Shown here: piece by piece, positions 4,790-10,721 of the stretch
How positions within the stretch are numbered: the first letter of the stretch is position 1
How the letters are laid out: the number at the start of each line of letters is the position of its first letter
Assembly: GCA_003220195.1 (NCBI GenBank)
Contig: QHRT01000050.1
Location: 1 to 10,721, forward strand
Length of the DNA stretch: 10,721 nt
Direction: 5' to 3'
Source of the DNA: Candidatus Rokuibacteriota bacterium
Lineage (GTDB): Bacteria > Methylomirabilota > Methylomirabilia > Rokubacteriales > CSP1-6
Position numbers and translations under genes: made by a program
The notes under the pieces: generated by a model
Database searches by the model: none
What the model was told of the DNA's origin: nothing
What the model saw: the letters and a program-made list of their open reading frames with translations, nothing else

Positions 4790-6930
4790 GGAGCTCCCGC
4801 GAGCGCGAGGCGACGGATCACCGCGCGGCGGATGCGCCCGACGAAGCGGTCCCACCACGACGGGTTCGCGATCACCCGCGTCTCGTAGAACGAGGGACAC
4901 AGGACCGCGGCGTGGGCGACCTCGCCGCACACGCCACATCCGACGCAGGTCTCGTCGACGTGCGCGATCGGGTCCTCACGGAGCGGGTCGGGGCTCTCGC
5001 GGAACGTGAGCGAGGGACAGCCGTTGAACCTCATGCACGAGTGGTCGCCCGTGCACACGTCCGGGTCCACGCCGAAGCGCGGCCGCTCCACGCGCGCGCC
5101 CGCCTCGATCGCCTTGCGCGCCCGCGGCCGCTCGCGACGCTGGCGCTCCAGCTGGCACTCCCCGCGCGCGATGATCACCTTGAGCCCGCGCTGGCGGGTC
5201 GTCAGCGCCTCGCGCAGCGTGCGCAGCATGTCCGGGATTCGATAGGAATCGAGCGTGCGGATCCAGCGGACGCCGACCCCACGGAGCGCGTCGGGGATCG
5301 TCATGCCGGTCGGCTCGCGGCGCGCGTTGGTGCCGGTCGACGGGTTGTGATGCTGGCCGGTCGCCGACGTGTACATGTTGTCGACGATCACCAGCACGGA
5401 ATCTTGCTGGTTGTACACCGCGCTGGCCACGCCGTTGGTGAGCCCGTTGTGCCAGAACCCGCCGTCGCCCATCACCGAGATGACCCGCTTGCCGAAGAGC
5501 GGCGCGACGGCGCCCGCGGAAGCCAGGCCCATGCCGTAGCCCAGCACGGTGTTGCCGACGTTGAACGGCGCCTGCGTCGAGAACGTCGTGCAGCCGATGT
5601 CGGCGGCGACGTGCGTGTCGCCGACCGACGGATCCTTCGAGCGGAGAATCTTCATCGCGCTGAAGATCGGGCGCTCGGGGCAGCCGGTGCAGAACGTCGG
5701 CGGTCTCTTGTCGACCGGCCGCGGCAGCACGGCGCGCATCCTCGTCTGATGCGAGACGAGCCGCTCGTAGCGTTCGATGACCGCCGCCGCGCTCAGATCG
5801 CGCAGCCCGCCGTCCCTGAGGAACCGCTGGAGTCCGCGGAGCACGAGCTGCGGGACGTATTCCCCGTGCTGCGAGAGCACGTCCTTGCCGTGGATCTCGA
5901 CGTCGAGCTTCTCGTCGTGCGCGATCGCTTTGAGCTCGCGCTCGACGTAGTTCGGCATGCCCTCTTCGACCACGAGCACCCGGCGCTTGCCGCGCAGGAA
6001 CGCGATCAGCTCTTCCGGCACCAGCGGGTGAAGCACGTTCAGCACCAGCAACGGGATCGACGTCCGCCCGTGAAGATCGGCGAGCCCCAGCACGTGGAGC
6101 GAGCGCAGCGTCGTGTTCCAGAGCCCGCCCTGCATGACGATGCCGATCTCGCTCTCGTCGCCCGGATGGTGCTCGTTCAAACGGTGCTCGAACACGTACC
6201 GGCGCGCGGCGGGCAGGCGATGCTCGAACTTCTGAGCCTCCATCTGGTACGTGAACGGCGGGAGATTGATGCGCTCGAGGCTGAACGCGGGCGCGCCGAG
6301 CGGCGACCGCATGGAGAGCGCGGGCCGCACGTTGTCCTTGCAGACGAGCGCGCCGCGCATGTGGCAGGCGCGGATGCGGATCGAGAAGAACACCGGCTCA
6401 TGGCACGCCTCGGAGAGGAGGAAGCCCTCCTCCACCATGCGCGCGAACGACGGCAGACTGTTCTTCGGGTCGATCAGCGGGATCGACGACTTGAGCGCGG
6501 CGGAGTGTGTTCTCTCTTGAAGTATCGACGCGCCCTCGCCGTAGTCCTCGCCGATCACCACGAGTGCCCCGCCCACGACGCCCGCCGACGCGACGTGCGA
6601 GAGCGCGTCCGACGCGACGTTGGTGCCGACGACCGACTTCCAGGTCACGGCGCCGCGCATCGGATAGTTGATGGAGGCGCCGAGGAGCGCCGCGGCGGCC
6701 GCCTCGCTGCCGGACATCTCGTAGTAGATGCCCATCGACTTCAGCAGCGGCTCGTTGGCGTCGGCGAGGACGTCCAGGAGATGCGAGATCGGCGCGCCAG
6801 GATATCCGCCGACGTAGCTGACGCCCGACTGCAAGAGCGCCTTGGTGATCGCGAGAATGCCTTCGCCGCGCAGCACCTGACCCGCGCCGTAGCCGAGCTG
6901 CTGCACGTCGTCGGCAAACGATCGTTCCAT
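4786..6930 (-). CDS. iorA: Indolepyruvate ferredoxin oxidoreductase alpha subunit-like protein (IorA-like), TPP enzyme with C-terminal ferredoxin domain
   Basis: A 714-residue TPP-dependent subunit that oxidatively decarboxylates arylpyruvates to aryl-acetyl-CoA and passes electrons to ferredoxin. Order: N-terminal pyrimidine-binding domain (about 20-200, with VGGYPGAPISHLLD and YYEMSGSEAAAAA); middle transketolase-C-like domain (about 270-390); FCTGCPERP (Cys414, Cys417); TPP/Mg motif beginning GDGGFWHNGLTNG (488-500) and continuing to VDN; and a C-terminal two-cluster ferredoxin domain. The second cluster is standard (Cys662, 665, 668 and 678). The first reads C-TG-D-HS-C-MRFNG-CP (626-639), with Asp629 where the second Cys ligand normally lies. 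Start: the ATG at 6930 opens MERSFADDV; no Shine-Dalgarno sequence precedes it and a -10-like element lies only 7 nt upstream. It forms an operon with iorB. Confidence 0.94.
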   Translation of the reverse strand: MERSFADDVQQLGYGAGQVLRGEGILAITKALLQSGVSYVGGYPGAPISHLLDVLADANEPLLKSMGIYYEMSGSEAAAAALLGASINYPMRGAVTWKSVVGTNVASDALSHVASAGVVGGALVVIGEDYGEGASILQERTHSAALKSSIPLIDPKNSLPSFARMVEEGFLLSEACHEPVFFSIRIRACHMRGALVCKDNVRPALSMRSPLGAPAFSLERINLPPFTYQMEAQKFEHRLPAARRYVFEHRLNEHHPGDESEIGIVMQGGLWNTTLRSLHVLGLADLHGRTSIPLLVLNVLHPLVPEELIAFLRGKRRVLVVEEGMPNYVERELKAIAHDEKLDVEIHGKDVLSQHGEYVPQLVLRGLQRFLRDGGLRDLSAAAVIERYERLVSHQTRMRAVLPRPVDKRPPTFCTGCPERPIFSAMKILRSKDPSVGDTHVAADIGCTTFSTQAPFNVGNTVLGYGMGLASAGAVAPLFGKRVISVMGDGGFWHNGLTNGVASAVYNQQDSVLVIVDNMYTSATGQHHNPSTGTNARREPTGMTIPDALRGVGVRWIRTLDSYRIPDMLRTLREALTTRQRGLKVIIARGECQLERQRRERPRARKAIEAGARVERPRFGVDPDVCTGDHSCMRFNGCPSLTFRESPDPLREDPIAHVDETCVGCGVCGEVAHAAVLCPSFYETRVIANPSWWDRFVGRIRRAVIRRLALAGAP

Positions 6931-6937
6931 GGGAAAC

Positions 6938-6946
6938 GTTGTAACA
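6938..6946 (-). promoter_or_regulatory. Candidate extended -10 of iorAB
   Basis: The minus strand reads TGT-TACAAC (4 of 6 to TATAAT plus TGn). A start 6-8 nt downstream would coincide with the iorA ATG at 6930, implying a leaderless mRNA. It lies inside the inverted repeat GTTGT-AAC-ACAAC (6938-6950), a possible operator. Confidence 0.4.
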
Positions 6947-6950
6947 CAAC
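6938..6950. repeat. Short inverted repeat in the divergent iorA/hlyD-family promoter region
   Basis: GTTGT (6938-6942) and ACAAC (6946-6950) are perfect 5-bp arms around AAC. The element overlaps the candidate iorA -10, so a repressor bound here would block iorAB. Short enough to arise by chance in a 73-bp spacer. Confidence 0.35.
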
Positions 6951-6984
6951 CCGCGGCGGTTCGCGTCCGCGGGGGGAGCCTCTG

Positions 6985-6993
6985 TGGTAGAGT
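6985..6993 (+). promoter_or_regulatory. Candidate extended -10 of the HlyD-family gene
   Basis: TGG-TAGAGT (4 of 6 to TATAAT, with the TGn extension also seen at the nuo promoter). A transcription start near 7000 leaves only about 4 nt before the GTG at 7004. No convincing -35 is visible. Confidence 0.4.
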
Positions 6994-7003
6994 CAGGCAC
7001 ACT

Positions 7004-8278
7004 GTGAAACGCGCGCTCCTGATCGTCGTCGGCGCCGTCGTGCTGGTCGCGGCGCTGGGATACGGCGCGTGGGCCTGGTATTACGCCGTGACCTACGTCT
7101 CGACGGACGACGCCTACGTCGACGGCACCATCTCCCCCGTCAACGCCAAGATCACGGGCCACATGGTCGAGATCCTGGTCGACGACAACAAGCCCGTGAA
7201 GAAGGGCGACGTGCTGGCGCGCATCGACCCGCGCGACTATCGCGTGCGGGTGGACCAGGCGCGTGCGGCCGTCGCGATGTCGGAGAGCCGTGCGCGCGCG
7301 GCGGCGGAGCGGGTGAAGGTTTCGCGCGAAATGGCCGCGGGACAGCTCGCGCAAGCGCAGGCGTCGACGCTCGGCGCGGAGTCGACGCGACGGTCGGCGC
7401 TCGAGACGATCACGTCGAACACGGAAACCGTCGCCTCCCGCCGGGCGGCGCTCGGCGCCGCACGCGCCGATCTCGAGAAGGCGCACGCCACGTACGAGAA
7501 AGCGCGGCAGGAGAGCGATCGGCTCGCCGTGCTGGTGAAGCAGGGCCTGGTCGCGCAGCGCGATTTCGATCAGGCCGTGAGTGACACCAAGAGCACCGAA
7601 GCCGCGGTGCGCGGCGCGGAGCAGCGCGTGAGCCAGGCCGAGCGTGACGTCGCGTCTTCGGAAGCGGACCTGCGCGTGCGCGACTCCGGCTACGAGAACA
7701 CCGGCATCGGGCTCGGCATGGCGGCGGCGCGCGCCGCCGACGCGCGCGCCAAGCACATCCAGGCCGAGGCGATGCAACAGGAAACCCGGGTCCGTGAAGC
7801 GGAGCGGGAGGTCGCGAGCGCCGAGATGAAGGAGGCGCAGGCCAACCTCGCCTTTGCCGAGCTGCAGCTTTCGCACACCGATGTGCGCGCCGCGCTCGAC
7901 GGCGTCGTCGCGAAGAGAACGGTCGAACTCGGGCAGGTCGTCCAGCCCGGACAGCCGCTGATGGCGATCGTGCCGCTCCACGAAGTGTGGGTCGTCGCGA
8001 ACTTCAAGGAGACGCAGCTGTCACGCGTGCGGCCGGGCATGCGGGCAGAGGTGAACGTCGACACGTTCGGCGGTAAGACCTTCCGTGGCGTCGTCGACTC
8101 GATCAGCGCCGGCACCGGCTCGCGCTTCTCGCTCTTGCCGCCGGAGAACGCGACGGGCAACTGGGTCAAGGTCGTGCAGCGCGTCCCGGTGAAGATCCTG
8201 CTCGACGGGCACCAGTACGGCAACCCGCACACGCTCCGCGCGGGGATGTCGGCCGTCGTGACGATCCGCGCGCGCTAG
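7004..8278 (+). CDS. HlyD/EmrA-family periplasmic adaptor (membrane fusion) protein
   Basis: A 424-residue adaptor linking an inner-membrane exporter to an outer-membrane channel. One N-terminal membrane anchor (residues 4-27, KRALLIVVGAVVLVAALGYG) is followed by the EmrA-type STDDAYVDGTISPVNAKI (33-50) and the first half of the lipoyl/barrel-sandwich domain (to about 79). Next is a long Ala/Glu/Arg-rich coiled-coil hairpin (about 80-295). The second half reads AALDGVVAKRTVELGQVVQPG, and the beta-barrel contains VVANFKETQLSRVRPGM. The GTG at 7004 is chosen because the membrane segment starts at once; the frame is open further upstream but overlaps the iorA promoter. No Shine-Dalgarno sequence is seen. 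No EmrB-type or ABC exporter gene lies beside it: two tRNAs follow. The exported substrate is unknown. EmrA is about 390 residues, so the coiled coil is a little longer. Confidence 0.9.
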   Translation: MKRALLIVVGAVVLVAALGYGAWAWYYAVTYVSTDDAYVDGTISPVNAKITGHMVEILVDDNKPVKKGDVLARIDPRDYRVRVDQARAAVAMSESRARAAAERVKVSREMAAGQLAQAQASTLGAESTRRSALETITSNTETVASRRAALGAARADLEKAHATYEKARQESDRLAVLVKQGLVAQRDFDQAVSDTKSTEAAVRGAEQRVSQAERDVASSEADLRVRDSGYENTGIGLGMAAARAADARAKHIQAEAMQQETRVREAEREVASAEMKEAQANLAFAELQLSHTDVRAALDGVVAKRTVELGQVVQPGQPLMAIVPLHEVWVVANFKETQLSRVRPGMRAEVNVDTFGGKTFRGVVDSISAGTGSRFSLLPPENATGNWVKVVQRVPVKILLDGHQYGNPHTLRAGMSAVVTIRAR

Positions 8279-8304
8279 TCGCCGCTCGGCTCATCCGCAC
8301 CGGT

Positions 8305-8310
8305 TACAAT
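8305..8310 (+). promoter_or_regulatory. -10 hexamer of the tRNA-Leu promoter
   Basis: TACAAT, 5 of 6 to the consensus, 41 nt before the mature tRNA 5' end. The -35 region (around 8282-8287) is poor. A start near 8317 would place most of the 13-bp tandem repeat in the precursor leader. Confidence 0.5.
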
Positions 8311-8336
8311 CGAGCGTCCCTGGCGAGCGTCCCTGG
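8311..8336 (+). repeat. Perfect 13-bp tandem duplication upstream of tRNA-Leu
   Basis: CGAGCGTCCCTGG occurs twice head to tail (8311-8323 and 8324-8336), directly after the -10 hexamer and ending 15 nt before the tRNA. Confidence 0.9.
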
Positions 8337-8351
8337 CGCTGACCCGGTTGC

Positions 8352-8438
8352 GCCGGTGTGGTGAAACTGGCATACACGCTGGACTCAAAATCCAGTGCCC
8401 GCAAGGGCGTAGGGGTTCGACTCCCCTCACCGGCACCA
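8352..8438 (+). tRNA. tRNA-Leu (anticodon CAA)
   Basis: Acceptor arms GCCGGTG (8352-8358) and CACCGGC (8428-8434) pair fully, with discriminator A and an encoded CCA (8436-8438). The anticodon stem-loop is CTGGA-CTCAAAA-TCCAG, giving anticodon CAA, which reads UUG. A long type II variable arm (TGCCCGCAAGGGCGT) and T arm GGGGTTCGACTCCCC are as expected for leucine. Length 87 nt. Confidence 0.96.
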
Positions 8439-8442
8439 TTCC

Positions 8443-8472
8443 TTGACAACGTTCTGACCGCGCCTGTACCGT
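8443..8472 (+). promoter_or_regulatory. Promoter of tRNA-Ala
   Basis: A perfect -35 hexamer TTGACA (8443-8448) lies 5 bp after tRNA-Leu. The -10 is weak: TACCGT (8467-8472, 18-bp spacer) or TGTACC (8465-8470, 16-bp spacer). The predicted start falls just before the mature 5' end at 8485. So tRNA-Ala is probably transcribed on its own as well as by read-through. Confidence 0.55.
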
Positions 8473-8484
8473 GACCCTTCACGT

Positions 8485-8560
<76 letters not shown>

Positions 8561-8580
8561 TCTCCTCTCAACACCTTGCT

Positions 8581-10026
8581 TCATCGTTTCACCGGGGGCT
8601 CGGCGGTCGTGCGCGCCCTCGGCCGCACGACCGCGGGACGATCGCACCGAACGAACTGGCCCTGACCCGGCTCCGCCAGGAGCTTGTCCTCCTCCACCAC
8701 GACCTCGCCCCGTGACAGCACGACCGCCGGCCAGCCGCGGAGCCGCATCCCCTCGTACGGCGTGTAGTCGCAGTTGTGGTGCAGCATGTCGTTGGTGATG
8801 GTGACGTCGCGGTCCTGGTCCCAGATCACGACGTCGGCGTCGGAGCCGACGGCGATGGTGCCCTTGCGCGGATAGAGGCCGTACATCTTCGCCGGGTTCG
8901 TGGCGGTCAATCGGACGAAGGTCGCCAGATCGATCCGCCCCTGGTGAACGCCTTCCGAGAGCAGAATCGGCAGTCTCGTCTCGATGCCGGGCACGCCGTT
9001 CGGGATCTTCGTGAACGGCGCGTCGGCGCCGAAGCGTTTCTTGCCCGCGGGATCGTCGAAGCGGAATGGCGAGTGGTCGGACGAAAACGTGTGGAAGACG
9101 CCGCTCGCCAGACCGTTCCAGACCGCCTGCTGGCTCTGCGCATCACGCGGCGGCGGGCTGCAGACGAACTTCGCGCCCTCGAACCCCGGCGCCTTGAGAT
9201 CGTCCGCGGTCAGGACGAGATATTGCGGGCAGGTCTCGGCGTAGATCCGGAGACCGCGGCCTTGTGCCCAGCGGATCTGCTCGACGGCTTCCGCGCCGGA
9301 GACGTGGACGAGCAGGATCGGCACGTCGACGATCTCGGCCATCGTGATGGCCCGGTGCGTGCCTTCGCGCTCGACCGCGAGCGGGCGCGACAGCGCGTGA
9401 TAGTACGGCGCGGTCTGCCCCGCCGCTTCGAACTGCTCCGTGAGCCAGGCGATGCAGTCGGAGTTCTCGGCGTGGACCATGACCAGCGCGCCTTCGCGGC
9501 GCGCCACCGCGAGCACGGCGATGATCTGCCGGTCGTTCAGCTTCAGCATCTCGTACGTCATGTAGATCTTGAACGAGGTGTAGCCCTCGCGGATCAGGCC
9601 CGGGAGCTCGTCGCGCAGGACGGCCTCGGTCGGATCCGAGACGATCAGGTGGAATGCGTAATCGATGACCGGCTTGCCGGCGGCCCGCCGATGGTAGTCA
9701 TCGACCGCGGCGCGCACGCCGCTCCCGTGGACCTGGGCGGCGAAGGGCACGATGGTCGTGGTGCCGCCGTGGGCCGCCGAGATCGTCCCGGAGAGGAAGT
9801 CGTCGGCGAGCGTGACGCCGGTGCGCATCGGCTGGTCCAGGTGACAGTGCGTGTCGATGCCGCCCGGCAGCACCCAGCGGCCGGCGGCATCGATGTCGCG
9901 GCGAGCCGGGCCGAGATTCCGGCCGAGCGCGGTGACGACGCCGCCCGTGATTCCGATGTCGGCCGAAAAGAGGTCGGCGGCAGTGCCCACCACGGCGTTG
10001 CGGATGACGGTGTCGAACTCGGTCAT
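8581..10026 (-). CDS. Dihydropyrimidinase / D-hydantoinase family cyclic amidohydrolase
   Basis: A 481-residue zinc amidohydrolase that opens cyclic ureides such as dihydropyrimidines or 5-substituted hydantoins to N-carbamoyl acids. The metal site is complete: His60 and His62 in GGIDTHCHLDQP, Lys153 (carboxylated bridging Lys) in YTSFKIYMTY, His185 in MVHAENSD, His241 in LLVHVSGAE and Asp317 in FSSDHSPF. Tyr158 matches the substrate-stabilising Tyr of D-hydantoinases. Length is normal for the family (about 460-490). The ATG at 10026 has AAGGAG 6 nt upstream. It is 21 bp after the permease gene, so probably one operon, suggesting the transporter brings in its substrate. The family also includes phenylhydantoinases and allantoinase-like enzymes; the substrate cannot be read from sequence. 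The 3' end carries a large hairpin. Confidence 0.93.
   Translation of the reverse strand: MTEFDTVIRNAVVGTAADLFSADIGITGGVVTALGRNLGPARRDIDAAGRWVLPGGIDTHCHLDQPMRTGVTLADDFLSGTISAAHGGTTTIVPFAAQVHGSGVRAAVDDYHRRAAGKPVIDYAFHLIVSDPTEAVLRDELPGLIREGYTSFKIYMTYEMLKLNDRQIIAVLAVARREGALVMVHAENSDCIAWLTEQFEAAGQTAPYYHALSRPLAVEREGTHRAITMAEIVDVPILLVHVSGAEAVEQIRWAQGRGLRIYAETCPQYLVLTADDLKAPGFEGAKFVCSPPPRDAQSQQAVWNGLASGVFHTFSSDHSPFRFDDPAGKKRFGADAPFTKIPNGVPGIETRLPILLSEGVHQGRIDLATFVRLTATNPAKMYGLYPRKGTIAVGSDADVVIWDQDRDVTITNDMLHHNCDYTPYEGMRLRGWPAVVLSRGEVVVEEDKLLAEPGQGQFVRCDRPAVVRPRARTTAEPPVKR
8603..8634. terminator. Large hairpin at the convergent tRNA-Ala / hydantoinase junction, candidate terminator
   Basis: GCGGTCGTGCG (8603-8613) and CGCACGACCGC (8624-8634) form a perfect 11-bp stem. 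A bulged C and a further GCC/GGC pairing close it on a CTC loop. It lies within the last codons of the hydantoinase gene and 42 nt beyond tRNA-Ala. No T-run follows on either strand, so a classical Rho-independent terminator is not shown. It could still pause or end transcription from both sides, or protect 3' ends. Confidence 0.4.
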
Positions 10027-10032
10027 GGCGAA

Positions 10033-10038
10033 CTCCTT
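10033..10038 (-). promoter_or_regulatory. Ribosome binding site of the hydantoinase gene
   Basis: The sense strand is AAGGAG, 6 nt before the ATG at 10026. It fixes the start, which also matches the expected family N-terminus. Confidence 0.7.
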
Positions 10039-10047
10039 TCGCGAAGC

Positions 10048-10721
10048 CTACATCGACGCCAGGCGGCGCAATCCGACCAGGCGATCACCCAGGATCAAGA
10101 TCACGATCGTCAGCACGATCTGGAGAGCCGAGATCGCCGCGATCGTCGGATCGGGTGACTCGCCCAGATAGTGCAGCATCTGGATCGGCAGCGTCTTGGT
10201 CCGCACGTCGGTCAGGAAGATCGAGACGGCGTAGTTGTCGAACGAGATGATGAAGGCGAAGAGACCGCCGCTCAGGAACGCGGGCGCGAGGTTCGGGACG
10301 AGGACCTTCAGCAGCGCGCGCGGGTAGGAGCAGCCGAGCGTGCGGGCCGCGTCGACCATCGCGAAGTCGAACAGCATGAGGCTCGCGAGAACGGTCCGCA
10401 TGATGAACGCCAGGTGCGCGATCAGCAGGGACAGGAAGGCGTCACGCAGGCCGAGGTCGCGGAAGAACCGCGCGAGCGCGATGCCCACCACCAGGCCCGG
10501 CAGCATGAGCGGCGAAGTCAGGAACGTGGCCAGCGCCTCCCGGCCGGGAAAGGTGCCGCGCACGATCGCGATCGCGGCGAGCGTGCCGAGGACGAGCGAG
10601 GCCGCCGTCGCCAGGAAGGCGATCTCCGCCGACAGCCGGGTTGCCGACCAGAATCCGTCGAGCTCCATCATTCGCTGGTACCAGCGGAGGGAGAAGCCGT
10701 CGGGTGGGAAGTCGAACACGG
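10048..10721 (-). CDS. ABC transporter inner-membrane permease, PotC type; 5' end outside the window
   Basis: The C-terminal 224 residues of a binding-protein-dependent importer permease of the spermidine/putrescine PotC/PotI class. The visible start (PPDGFSLRWYQRM) is the periplasmic stretch that normally follows the first membrane helix, so one helix and the true start lie beyond the right edge. Five hydrophobic segments follow (about 29-53, 66-86, 94-117, 145-170 and 193-214 counted from the GTG at 10719). The cytoplasmic EAA loop that docks with the ATPase is VDAARTLGCSYPRALLKVLV (122-141) followed by PNLAPAF. The stop is TAG, 21 bp before the hydantoinase. Substrate unknown: this class carries polyamines but also other small organic nitrogen compounds, and the gene next door suggests a cyclic amide or precursor. 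Confidence 0.9.
   Translation of the reverse strand, partial: VFDFPPDGFSLRWYQRMMELDGFWSATRLSAEIAFLATAASLVLGTLAAIAIVRGTFPGREALATFLTSPLMLPGLVVGIALARFFRDLGLRDAFLSLLIAHLAFIMRTVLASLMLFDFAMVDAARTLGCSYPRALLKVLVPNLAPAFLSGGLFAFIISFDNYAVSIFLTDVRTKTLPIQMLHYLGESPDPTIAAISALQIVLTIVILILGDRLVGLRRLASM

Noticed and set aside
4790..4939. Longer iorB beginning at 4939
   Set aside because: The extra 50 residues are Arg/Pro-rich and lie within the ferredoxin domain of iorA in another frame; the GTGA overlap at 4786-4789 gives the family N-terminus.
4765..6990. A 741-codon open frame on the plus strand covering all of iorA in antisense
   Set aside because: The frame is rich in Arg, Ala, His, Asp and Val with no domain signature, as expected when high-GC coding sequence is read on the opposite strand. 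The minus-strand frame has complete TPP and ferredoxin motifs.
6398..7981. A 527-codon minus-strand open frame spanning the HlyD-family gene and the 5' part of iorA
   Set aside because: It crosses the divergent promoter region and reads opposite to the adaptor gene; no domain and shadow-like composition.
8291..8482. A 63-codon minus-strand open frame over tRNA-Leu (contains GEGSRTPTPLRALDF)
   Set aside because: This is the well-known spurious protein produced by translating the antisense of a tRNA-Leu gene.
8776..10158. A 460-codon plus-strand open frame opposite the hydantoinase gene
   Set aside because: Compositional shadow of a high-GC gene; it crosses the operon junction and has no recognisable motif, while the hydantoinase has its full metal site.

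Overview
This window is high-GC bacterial chromosome with tightly packed operons, GTG start codons and few spacers. The mix of genes is a split nuoA-B-C-D complex I cluster, a two-gene indolepyruvate oxidoreductase-type enzyme with a long beta subunit, a NIPSNAP protein, and a hydantoinase next to a PotC-type permease. That mix fits a soil or subsurface lineage such as Candidatus Rokubacteria/Methylomirabilota or a deep-branching proteobacterium. The taxon is an inference from gene content only; no rRNA is present.

Layout. (1) Positions 1-2393, minus strand: the 5' part of a complex I operon in the order nuoA, nuoB, nuoC, a two-domain NIPSNAP gene, then nuoD running off the left edge. A strong extended -10 element lies just upstream of nuoA. 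(2) Positions 2394-2648: intergenic, with the nuo promoter and a strong hairpin. (3) Positions 2649-3341, plus strand: a small His/Asp-rich membrane protein resembling DUF457/YdjM proteins; its tail overlaps the next gene in antisense. (4) Positions 3215-6930, minus strand: iorA and iorB, the alpha and beta chains of an indolepyruvate (2-oxoacid):ferredoxin oxidoreductase-like enzyme. (5) Positions 6931-7003: a 73-bp divergent promoter region, with -10-like elements so close to both start codons that both mRNAs may be leaderless. (6) Positions 7004-8278, plus strand: an EmrA/HlyD-type periplasmic adaptor with no inner-membrane partner beside it. (7) Positions 8352-8560, plus strand: tRNA-Leu(CAA) and tRNA-Ala(GGC), each with its own promoter signals. 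(8) Positions 8581-10721, minus strand: a PotC-type ABC permease (5' end outside the window) followed by a dihydropyrimidinase/hydantoinase.

How they work together. The nuo genes supply part of a proton-pumping NADH:quinone oxidoreductase. IorAB would oxidise 2-oxoacids from aromatic amino acids to acyl-CoA and reduce ferredoxin. The permease and hydantoinase look like an uptake-and-hydrolysis pair for a cyclic amide or related nitrogen compound.

The most interesting point is the complex I cluster. A NIPSNAP gene with its own good ribosome binding site sits between nuoC and nuoD. NuoA, NuoB and NuoD each depart from residues usually conserved around the quinone cavity and the adjoining proton path. 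This could be a divergent complex I with an extra subunit or assembly factor. No CRISPR array, insertion sequence, phage gene or defence system was seen.
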